Positions 5,862 through 11,403 of a stretch of 11,403 bases of DNA are shown one piece after another. The notes beneath the pieces were generated by a model, which searched no databases, had not been told where the DNA came from, and saw only the letters and a list, made by a program, of their open reading frames with translations. Each line of letters starts with the position of its first letter. Position 1 is the first letter of the stretch. The DNA is from UBA1081 sp045535305 (GTDB lineage Bacteria; Bacillota; Clostridia; Oscillospirales; Acutalibacteraceae): contig JAZSLJ010000079.1 in assembly GCA_045535305.1 (NCBI GenBank), positions 1 through 11,403 on the forward strand. Direction: 5' to 3'. The position numbers were made by a program, and so were the translations under genes.

Positions 5862-7331
5862 TCAAAGTCTTTCAAGCGGATTGTAACCGAGTGCAAAATA
5901 TTTGAAAGCCCAGATAATGGGGTTATGTTTAAAAAATATTGCATCAATAAATGTAACCAATTTACGAAGTAATGTTGATATATCATTTGTTTCGGGCACT
6001 TCAACGGGAGCAAATTCCTCACCTTCCACATTAAGCACCAAAGGCTGAGAGTAGCAGATGCCGTTTTCGCCGGTGATGTAGAATCTTACATAAAGGTAAG
6101 GCTCAGCAAGAAGGTCTGCTCTGTGCAGGTCAAGAGTTGCTTTGCCGTCTGCAATTTCCTCTCTGAGAATGACATTTCCGTCAGATACCCATGTAATAAG
6201 GTTAAAATTCTCACCCTCAACGGTAATTGTATCATCATCCTGATTAACCTCAAGTCTTGTAACATTGGGTGTATTATCAAGAAGATACAACTTTTCATCA
6301 ACAACTCTCTGCTCACTGTAACCGGGGATTTCTTCCATACCGTTGAGTTCAACGCCGTTTGAATAGTGTGAAACAGAGAAAAACTGTCCTTTTTCAAGAC
6401 TCTCACGAAAATCTTCCATTGTGAAGTTTTCCATCCATGTCCATGTATATGCATCGTTTATTGACTGTTCATTGTGTGAATCTGCAAAGGTATTATTCCA
6501 CGGTACAACGCCGTTGGGAATAGTTTTCTGAAGCACCTGGTCATAAAGAATTCTGTCGCAACGTGTGTGAGCATCTGACGCGCTGTTTATGCCCATACCG
6601 AGCGATGAGCCCTGATAATCAATAAACAGTCTTGCAAATTTATTTGCATAGTAGTCGTCAACTTTCTGACCTACATAGTTTTCAGAGTCCTTATCTGTGT
6701 ACACATATTCGCCCACATGGGAAAGGAATGTGATACCGCCGTCAAGCATAACCTCTCTTGAAGGAGTTTCATAATCACCGAAAACACCTGCAAGTCCCTG
6801 ACCGTAGTCGGAAAAATAGCCTGTAAGATGACAGTCCGCAATAGGAGTTGCCATATTAAGTTCAATACCCTTGGGAACATCGAGCATACCGTTTTTATGT
6901 GTTCTTGTTTCGGACTGTGCCGTACCTGATGTATAAGCCTCATATTCCTCTGCGGTAAGAGGGTCAATAGGCTTCATCTGTGAACGTTCATATTTGATCA
7001 GTCGCAGAATGGGTACAAGCTCGGGAGCAACATCCCAACCCTTATTGATTGTGCCGTGATCTGTTACAGCAACAATATCGTAGTTCATATCATAATGTTT
7101 TTGCACATATTCGTGAATTGTAAGAAAACCATCACTTGCATTTGTGTGGGAATGGAGCTGAGTCTTGTAGCTGCCCCATGAATCCCAATCAATATCCTCG
7201 TAAGGGTTATCAATGATGTAATTTTTTTCTGCGACTTCAGCTGAAGCAGGAATTGCAACAATTCCCGTCATAAGAAAAACAAGCAGAAATGCAGTTATTT
7301 TTCTTGCGATTCCGATAGATTTTTTCATCAT
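5862..7331 (-). CDS. Secreted PHP-domain metal-dependent hydrolase
   Basis: Residues 1-31 are a signal peptide (KKSIGIARK, hydrophobic core, IPASA). The PHP domain follows with its metal-binding motifs: LHSHTNASDG (59-68, with H60, H62 and D67), AVTDHGT (88-94, D91 and H92), GIE (155-157), FLSH (H205) and SASDAH (250-255, D253 and H255). PHP enzymes are metal-dependent phosphoesterases, but many exported members have no known substrate. About 340-440 looks like a beta-rich accessory domain (VTRLEVNQDDDTITVEGENF; YVRFYITGENGICYSQPLVLNV). The protein ends in a hydrophobic tail (about 450-489). The start is fixed by AAAGGAG 8 bases before the first of two adjacent ATG codons. The gene lies downstream of the GPH transporter on the same strand, after a terminator at 7372-7405. 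I see no clear promoter of its own, so it may depend on read-through. A role in hydrolysing a phosphorylated or esterified extracellular glycan is inference from neighbours. Confidence 0.85.
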   Translation of the reverse strand: MMKKSIGIARKITAFLLVFLMTGIVAIPASAEVAEKNYIIDNPYEDIDWDSWGSYKTQLHSHTNASDGFLTIHEYVQKHYDMNYDIVAVTDHGTINKGWDVAPELVPILRLIKYERSQMKPIDPLTAEEYEAYTSGTAQSETRTHKNGMLDVPKGIELNMATPIADCHLTGYFSDYGQGLAGVFGDYETPSREVMLDGGITFLSHVGEYVYTDKDSENYVGQKVDDYYANKFARLFIDYQGSSLGMGINSASDAHTRCDRILYDQVLQKTIPNGVVPWNNTFADSHNEQSINDAYTWTWMENFTMEDFRESLEKGQFFSVSHYSNGVELNGMEEIPGYSEQRVVDEKLYLLDNTPNVTRLEVNQDDDTITVEGENFNLITWVSDGNVILREEIADGKATLDLHRADLLAEPYLYVRFYITGENGICYSQPLVLNVEGEEFAPVEVPETNDISTLLRKLVTFIDAIFFKHNPIIWAFKYFALGYNPLERL

Positions 7332-7371
7332 ATTGCATTCTCCTTTCAGAATACAGATATTTCATTTTTTC

Positions 7372-7405
7372 AAAAAATGCTCTGCTTTTTACGGCAGAGC
7401 ATTTT
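7372..7405 (-). terminator. Intrinsic terminator or attenuator between the GPH transporter and PHP genes
   Basis: ATGCTCTGC (7377-7385) and GCAGAGCAT (7394-7402) pair around an 8-base loop. Read on the minus strand, a run of six T follows. It lies after the transporter stop and 41 bases before the PHP start. A 26-base block inside it (7375-7400) recurs identically at 11111-11136. Confidence 0.8.
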
Positions 7406-7425
7406 ACAATGATGATAAATACAAT

Positions 7426-9012
7426 TTATTTATCAATGCCGTCTCGGATTGCTTTAAGCTTTTCTTCCATTTCTCTGATAGCTTCCAGATCGCCTTCAGA
7501 TGCGGCAATAGATGCGTTCTTTCTTCTTTCAAGAAGCTCTGTATACATAATCTCTTTTTTCTTGCCGTGAAGATCATAGAAAAGCATGGGTATAATACCG
7601 AATGAACCTGTAAGTGCGGGAATAATGGTAAACATCGCAAACAGATAGAACTTAACCTTATCGGGCTGTTCCTTACCGCTTGTGTATGCGCTCTGATCAT
7701 AGCCCACAAACTTTTTAAGAGCAGTTGTTATAACTGCGCTGACAGAAGTGGAAACCTTAGCCGCAAGACCCTTTGCAACAGATGTCATAGCTTCCGTTCT
7801 GTAACCGTTTTTCCATTCACAGTAGTCCATAGACTCGTTATAAAGCTCTGTACCGATAACCTGCATCAAGCCGAAGAAGCAAGTCCAGATAAGCTCCCAT
7901 GATGCCATAATAAAGAACATCGCAAGCTTGCTTCTGAAAAGACCGCCCTTGTATGTTTTGGGATTAAAGCCGATACAACCGAACAGGAACACAAATACGT
8001 GAAGGAAGTTTGATATGTTACGGCTGACTATGTAAAGGAATCGGCTGGAGAATCTTCTTCTGAACCAAGGAACGAAAGAGTACGAAATTGGCGACAGCGG
8101 TGCGGCAGGCAGACCTGCTACCAGCGTCATTGAAGCAAAATGCAGAACGTCAATGTAATAATCCTGCTTACTGCCCGAAATACCGAATCCTGCAAGGAAT
8201 TCAGACAGAGTAATCAACAATATGGGTTTGTTGTTCATAATTGATTTTATCGAGTCCGAAACACTGGGAGTTTTTATGGACTGCATAACTCTTTCTTTTG
8301 AATTCAAGAAGTAATAGAAAGACATACCGCTGGAAATAAGCGTTGTTGCTGCACCCATACCTACGAATGCACCCATAAGCTGCTGATCAACGGACGAACC
8401 GTTTTTAAACACTTTGTTATCAATAAGATCAAGCAAAATCGTCATTGCGTGTTCCGGCAATTTTTCACCAAAGAAGCCGGATGCAAAGTTTGCAACGGTT
8501 ATAAGCCTTGTTCGGTCAACAGGGTGGGGCGTTATGGTGGACATCATACCCGTTCTTGCAATAGACTGGAATGTACCTACGCCCTCGCGAAGAATCTCAA
8601 GTGAAATGTAGAAAATGAACTTACTTACAGACATTGTTGATTGACCTGCAAAAAGAATGGGCATAAGCCAATAAAGCAACGTTGCAATACAGCCGGGGAT
8701 TGCAAGGCCCATAAGATACGGACGGAATTTACCCCAACGGGTACGGGTTTTTTCAACGATTGCCGCTGTAAAAATATCATTGACGATATCCCAGACGCTG
8801 TTGATAGCTTTTGCTATTGTCTGATATCCAAGATCTATTTTTACAATGTTTGTAATAAATCGTGTGGAATATGTATTGATATTAAGACTCTGTGCAGCAT
8901 CCCAAAGAACAAAACCCATTGTTTCTTTTCTGCCTACGTAACGTCTGTTTTCATAGACATACCCTGCATTTTCAACAGAATCAGCCTTAATATCAGTCTG
9001 TTTATCAGCCAC
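7426..9012 (-). CDS. GPH-family (glycoside-pentoside-hexuronide) sugar:cation symporter
   Basis: This is a 12-segment MFS_2-type transporter of the inner membrane. Two GPH signatures are clear. WDIVNDIFTAAIVEKTRTRWGKFRPYLM (74-101) corresponds to the loop after the second membrane segment, and MDYCEWKNGYRTEAMTSVAKG (395-415) to the second-half motif. The family imports glycosides, pentoses or hexuronides with H+ or Na+; the substrate here is unknown. The cytoplasmic N-terminus is about 30 residues and the C-terminal tail (about 483-528) is charged and helical. Translation starts at GTG, chosen because AAAGGAGG lies 7 bases upstream on the minus strand (9020-9027). It precedes the secreted PHP gene on the same strand and faces the GH3 gene, which suggests uptake of the products of those exported enzymes. 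Length is slightly above the usual 450-500 because of the tails. Confidence 0.88.
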   Translation of the reverse strand: MADKQTDIKADSVENAGYVYENRRYVGRKETMGFVLWDAAQSLNINTYSTRFITNIVKIDLGYQTIAKAINSVWDIVNDIFTAAIVEKTRTRWGKFRPYLMGLAIPGCIATLLYWLMPILFAGQSTMSVSKFIFYISLEILREGVGTFQSIARTGMMSTITPHPVDRTRLITVANFASGFFGEKLPEHAMTILLDLIDNKVFKNGSSVDQQLMGAFVGMGAATTLISSGMSFYYFLNSKERVMQSIKTPSVSDSIKSIMNNKPILLITLSEFLAGFGISGSKQDYYIDVLHFASMTLVAGLPAAPLSPISYSFVPWFRRRFSSRFLYIVSRNISNFLHVFVFLFGCIGFNPKTYKGGLFRSKLAMFFIMASWELIWTCFFGLMQVIGTELYNESMDYCEWKNGYRTEAMTSVAKGLAAKVSTSVSAVITTALKKFVGYDQSAYTSGKEQPDKVKFYLFAMFTIIPALTGSFGIIPMLFYDLHGKKKEIMYTELLERRKNASIAASEGDLEAIREMEEKLKAIRDGIDK

Positions 9013-9042
9013 AAATTTTCCTCCTTTACCGTTTATATAATG

Positions 9043-9071
9043 ATAATATCACAGCATTCGTCATTTTGCAA
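9043..9071 (-). promoter_or_regulatory. Promoter of the GPH transporter gene
   Basis: On the minus strand, TTGCAA (9066-9071) and TATTAT (9043-9048) are spaced by 17 bases, about 30 bases before the GTG start. No catabolite-control site is evident by eye. Confidence 0.55.
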
Positions 9072-9186
9072 GAGTATAAAGCGTATTGATGCAATAAAAA
9101 TGTTAATTAATTACAATTTTTATATCCGAGATATAATCAATCCTTGCCGTTGTTTTTATATTGAAACAAATTTTTATTTTTGTTAT

Positions 9187-9192
9187 TATAAT
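9187..9192 (+). promoter_or_regulatory. Candidate -10 box of the ECF sigma operon
   Basis: TATAAT lies 54 bases before the GTG start. The nearest good -35 (TTGAAA, 9161-9166) is 20 bases away, too far for a standard promoter. A TGTAACG (9196-9202), resembling an ECF -35 AAC motif, lies further downstream, but no matching -10 is convincing. Self-regulation by the sigma factor is common in the family but not proven here. Confidence 0.3.
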
Positions 9193-9246
9193 TTATGTAA
9201 CGTTTTGATGTTTTTCTTATCTAACAATTGAAAGGGCGGTGAAAAT

Positions 9247-9723
9247 GTGTCGGATTTTGAAAAGATTTTCAATGATAACCAAGATTTTATATTCAAATAT
9301 TTAGTAAAACTTACTCAGAACTATACCCTTGCAGAAGAACTGACGCAAGAAACTTTTTTTCGAGCTTATATAAATTTTTCTTCCCTCAGAAGCAAAGAAA
9401 AGGCCTCCGTATGGTTATGCCAAATAGCTAAAAACACATATTACGCATGGTACAATGAACATAAAAAAACAGTTTTTCTTGAAGATGCAGAAATTGATTA
9501 TCATTCAGAAAATGTAGAAGATGCATTTATTCGGAAGGAACTCTCACAACAAGCACTCGCTTGCTTGCATGAATTGGAAGAACCGTACAAAGAAGTTTTT
9601 ATGTTATCCGTATTCGGCGACTTTTCAATGAAAGATATCAGTCAACTTTTTGGTAAAAGTGAAAGCTGGGCAAGAGTTACATTTTATCGTGCAAAACAAA
9701 AACTATCAGAAAGAATGAGGTAA
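9247..9723 (+). CDS. ECF-type RNA polymerase sigma factor
   Basis: The 158-residue length is typical. Region 2 covers about residues 8-72: DFIFKYLVKLTQNYTLAEELTQETFFRAY, then SVWLCQIAKNTYYAWYNEH, which carries the -10-recognising helix. Region 4 covers about 100-155: LHELEEPYKEVFMLSVFGDFSMKDISQLFGKSESWARVTFYRAKQKL, a helix-turn-helix for the -35. The start is GTG, overlapped by an out-of-frame ATG at 9245 that would give an unrelated frame. AAAGGGCGGTGA upstream serves as a modest ribosome binding site. The stop is 4 bases before the next gene's start, so the two are translationally linked. The product is probably held inactive by the zinc-finger membrane protein encoded next. Confidence 0.92.
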   Translation: MSDFEKIFNDNQDFIFKYLVKLTQNYTLAEELTQETFFRAYINFSSLRSKEKASVWLCQIAKNTYYAWYNEHKKTVFLEDAEIDYHSENVEDAFIRKELSQQALACLHELEEPYKEVFMLSVFGDFSMKDISQLFGKSESWARVTFYRAKQKLSERMR

Positions 9724-9727
9724 TAAT

Positions 9728-10366
9728 ATGAAATGTTTTGTTATAAAAGATTTAATTCCGTTGTATATTGATAATTGTTGTTCAGATGCAAGTGCAAAAA
9801 TTGTAAAAGAACACATTAATTGCTGTCCTCAATGCAAAAAACTCTATGAAAATATGAAAACACCGTCAGACATAACTCACATAGCTACTGCACCGACAAA
9901 ATTAAACAAAATCAATGATTGGAAAGCATCTGTACTGCAATCCGTATTGCTTTTTATTTCTTTTGCAATAATCACAACAGGGGTTGCATTGGAAGCCGCT
10001 ACCCCGGCAGGATTTACCAATGGCTACTGGGCAGTTTCACTTGTTATTCCGGCAACGGGTTTTATGTTATCTCTTGCAAACTGGTATTTTATCAGACTTT
10101 ACAAAAGCAGAAAAAGCTTTTCAAATTGCTCTTTGCTCGCAACGCTCGGCATCTCGGTTTTGTCTTATATATGGACAGGTTTTCATTACGGATTGGGCAT
10201 ATCGGATTTTGCAGAAATACTCAAAGATGTTAGTTTTTCCGACTTTTTTGACATAACCGTATCGTTGACATTATTTTTCGGAATTGGCATTTTGTTAACG
10301 GTGGTGTCTTGTGTATTTTCTAAAATTTTTTCAAACAAGTATGCAAAAATGCTGGGTAAAGAATGA
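9728..10366 (+). CDS. Zinc-finger (zf-HC2/ZAS) membrane anti-sigma factor
   Basis: The N-terminus has the anti-sigma zinc motif Hx3Cx2C: H29, C33 and C36 in HINCCPQC, preceded by the usual LIPLYIDNCCSDASAKIVKEH. This domain binds and silences the sigma factor in the cytoplasm. Four hydrophobic segments follow, about 66-90, 101-123, 135-155 and 178-200, so the protein sits in the membrane where it could sense an envelope signal. The gene starts 4 bases after the sigma gene stop, with GAGG-like ribosome binding sequence inside the end of the sigma gene. The signal and release mechanism are not visible. Function is known for the family and inferred here from motif and gene order. Confidence 0.85.
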   Translation: MKCFVIKDLIPLYIDNCCSDASAKIVKEHINCCPQCKKLYENMKTPSDITHIATAPTKLNKINDWKASVLQSVLLFISFAIITTGVALEAATPAGFTNGYWAVSLVIPATGFMLSLANWYFIRLYKSRKSFSNCSLLATLGISVLSYIWTGFHYGLGISDFAEILKDVSFSDFFDITVSLTLFFGIGILLTVVSCVFSKIFSNKYAKMLGKE

Positions 10367-10378
10367 TGAGGTAATAAT

Positions 10379-11089
10379 ATGAAAAAGCTTGCTTCTGTTT
10401 TTGCATATTTATTATTTATTCTCATTACTTTGCTACCGATTTGTGTCATATTATCCTATTATTTCGGATACCAATTTGAGTTTACAAATTATTCTGTTTT
10501 TTCCGTTATTACCGCATTATCGGCAGTAGTTACAACTGTATTATGCATCATTTCAAAGATATCTGTAAAAAACAAAATTGATAAAATTTTATTTGCATTA
10601 TTAACTCCTTTTTCATTAATAAATGCTGCTTTCTATTTTTTTATGAGCACCAATATAACCGTATGGATTGCAATAAGTATGATTGTTTGCATGATATGCT
10701 GTGTATATATCACTGCAAAACACTTAAATCATTTAACAATTAAAATAACAAGTTTAGTAACGTCTGCTTTGATGTTTTTACCGATTGTTTTCTTTGGATT
10801 TTTAGCATTGTTTTTTGGTAATATAGGACAAAACACAGTTGTAAAGTCAATTGAATCACCAAACGGTGCATATTACGCCGAAGTGATTGACAGTAATCAA
10901 GGTGCACTTGGCGGTGATACCCTGGTTGATGTATATAAAAATAAAACCATTAATACAGTTATTTTTAAAATCAAAAAAAAGCCGCAAAGAGTTTATTATG
11001 GCGAATGGGGAGAATTTGAGGATATAGAAATCTATTGGAAGAATGAAAACTGCTTAATTATCAATTCGGTCGAATATAAAATTAAATAA
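10379..11089 (+). CDS. Membrane protein of the ECF operon with exported DUF5412-like C-terminal domain
   Basis: Four or five hydrophobic segments are seen, about 5-30, 39-60, 67-89, 92-112 and 124-148. A soluble domain of about 85 residues follows, beginning SIESPNGAYYAEVIDSNQGALGGDTLVDVY. That opening resembles the DUF5412-type domain often exported by Firmicutes; the family assignment is from memory and only moderate. A similar GATGAGGTAATAATATG leader precedes both this gene and the anti-sigma gene, and the gap to the anti-sigma stop is 12 bases, so this is the third gene of the operon. It may be a sensor partner or a target of the ECF system; nothing in the sequence decides which. No catalytic motif is seen. 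Confidence 0.7.
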   Translation: MKKLASVFAYLLFILITLLPICVILSYYFGYQFEFTNYSVFSVITALSAVVTTVLCIISKISVKNKIDKILFALLTPFSLINAAFYFFMSTNITVWIAISMIVCMICCVYITAKHLNHLTIKITSLVTSALMFLPIVFFGFLALFFGNIGQNTVVKSIESPNGAYYAEVIDSNQGALGGDTLVDVYKNKTINTVIFKIKKKPQRVYYGEWGEFEDIEIYWKNENCLIINSVEYKIK

Positions 11090-11110
11090 TAAACCGTTTT
11101 CGAACAATAT

Positions 11111-11142
11111 AAATGCTCTGCTTTTTACGGCAGAGCTGTTTT
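11111..11142 (+). terminator. Terminator of the ECF operon
   Basis: GCTCTGC (11115-11121) pairs with GCAGAGC (11130-11136) around an 8-base loop, followed by TGTTTT. The hairpin core is identical to that at 7375-7400, but the T run is weaker. Confidence 0.65.
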
Positions 11143-11200
11143 CACGAATATGAATATATACGATTTTGTCAAGTTTTTAAAGATAACCAATAATTTGTCA

Positions 11201-11352
11201 GTGATGAGTGAGAAGTGAAGAATGAGGACTTGCGAAAAAGGCTCCGCCTTTTGAACAATTTAAATCCAAGCCGCTTTGCGGCTTCCTTAACTCCTAACTC
11301 ATCACTCCTAACTCCTAACTACAACAATTTAGCGAAATGCTAAATTATTGTT
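11201..11352. repeat. Structured intergenic repeat with inverted outer arms and internal hairpins
   Basis: GTGATGAGT (11201-11209) is inverted as ACTCATCAC (11297-11305), and the similarity of the two arms extends imperfectly inward through AGG/GAA-rich sequence. Between them are two tight hairpins: AAAAGGC/GCCTTTT (about 11236-11252) and AAGCCGC/GCGGCTT (11268-11284). CTCCTAACT occurs three times on the right side (11291, 11305 and 11312). A last hairpin, AATTTAGC/GCTAAATT (11326-11346), touches the stop codon of the neighbouring minus-strand gene. No protein is encoded. It resembles the small dispersed palindromic elements seen between genes in clostridial genomes. Confidence 0.55.
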
Positions 11353-11403
11353 CCTTCGGTTTTTCGATTTTATTGAGTGCCGCATTCAGTTCAAGCAGTT
11401 GTT
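11345..11403 (-). CDS. C-terminal end of a minus-strand gene continuing beyond the window
   Basis: Read from the right edge on the minus strand, one frame gives QLLELNAALNKIEKPKEQ and then TAA (11345-11347). The residues look like a natural charged helical C-terminus, and the stop lies directly beside a hairpin. Only 18 codons are visible, so the product cannot be named and the call rests on composition and position. Confidence 0.35.
   Translation of the reverse strand, partial: QLLELNAALNKIEKPKEQ

Noticed and set aside
8641..9231. 196-codon plus-strand open frame opposite the GPH transporter start
   Set aside because: It overlaps the conserved transporter motifs on the other strand and its promoter region; composition is that of a shadow frame.
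11291..11320. Possible CRISPR-like array from repeated CTCCTAACT
   Set aside because: Units are 9 bases, partly overlapping and without regular spacers; it is a simple repeat within the palindromic element.

Overview
The window looks like a chromosomal stretch of a low-to-moderate GC Clostridia-type Firmicute, probably close to Oscillospiraceae/Lachnospiraceae gut anaerobes. The evidence is strong AGGAGG-type ribosome binding sites, sigma-A style promoters, many intrinsic terminators, lysine-rich proteins, and a secreted GH3 enzyme with the swapped domain order known from Ruminococcus and Butyrivibrio. No species is assigned.

Layout. (1) 1-1690: an AT-rich gene encoding one polypeptide that joins an ABC/OLD-type ATPase to a DUF4435/TOPRIM-like domain. 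This is the domain pair used by PARIS-type phage defence; the gene may begin outside the window. (2) 1691-2357: about 670 bases without a convincing protein gene. It holds an isolated transcription unit with a near-consensus promoter at 1928-1956, about 200 bases of strongly self-complementary RNA and an intrinsic terminator ending near 2200. I read this as a free-standing structured ncRNA of unassigned family. (3) 2358-2894: an XRE-type regulator with two membrane segments, its own promoter and a possible operator. (4) 3073-5688: a secreted, domain-swapped GH3 glycosidase interrupted by one in-frame TAA at 3949-3951. (5) 5691-5800: a terminator closely resembling the ncRNA terminator, followed by a remnant of the 3' end of a second copy of the XRE membrane-regulator gene. 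(6) 5862-9012, minus strand: a GPH-family sugar:cation symporter, then a secreted PHP-domain hydrolase, separated by an intrinsic terminator and convergent with the GH3 gene. (7) 9247-11089: a three-gene operon of ECF sigma factor, zinc-finger membrane anti-sigma factor and a membrane protein with an exported C-terminal domain. (8) 11090-11403: a terminator, a structured intergenic repeat and the last codons of a minus-strand gene that continues beyond the window.

How the genes fit together. GH3, PHP and the GPH transporter make a plausible small set for extracellular glycoside breakdown and uptake: two exported hydrolases and one importer. The GH3 member appears broken, or its sequence contains an error. 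The ECF operon is probably an autonomous envelope-stress or signal-response unit. The ATPase-TOPRIM gene is compositionally distinct from the sugar genes and probably belongs to an accessory or defence region extending left of the window. The strongest candidate for something undescribed is the ncRNA at about 1963-2200.
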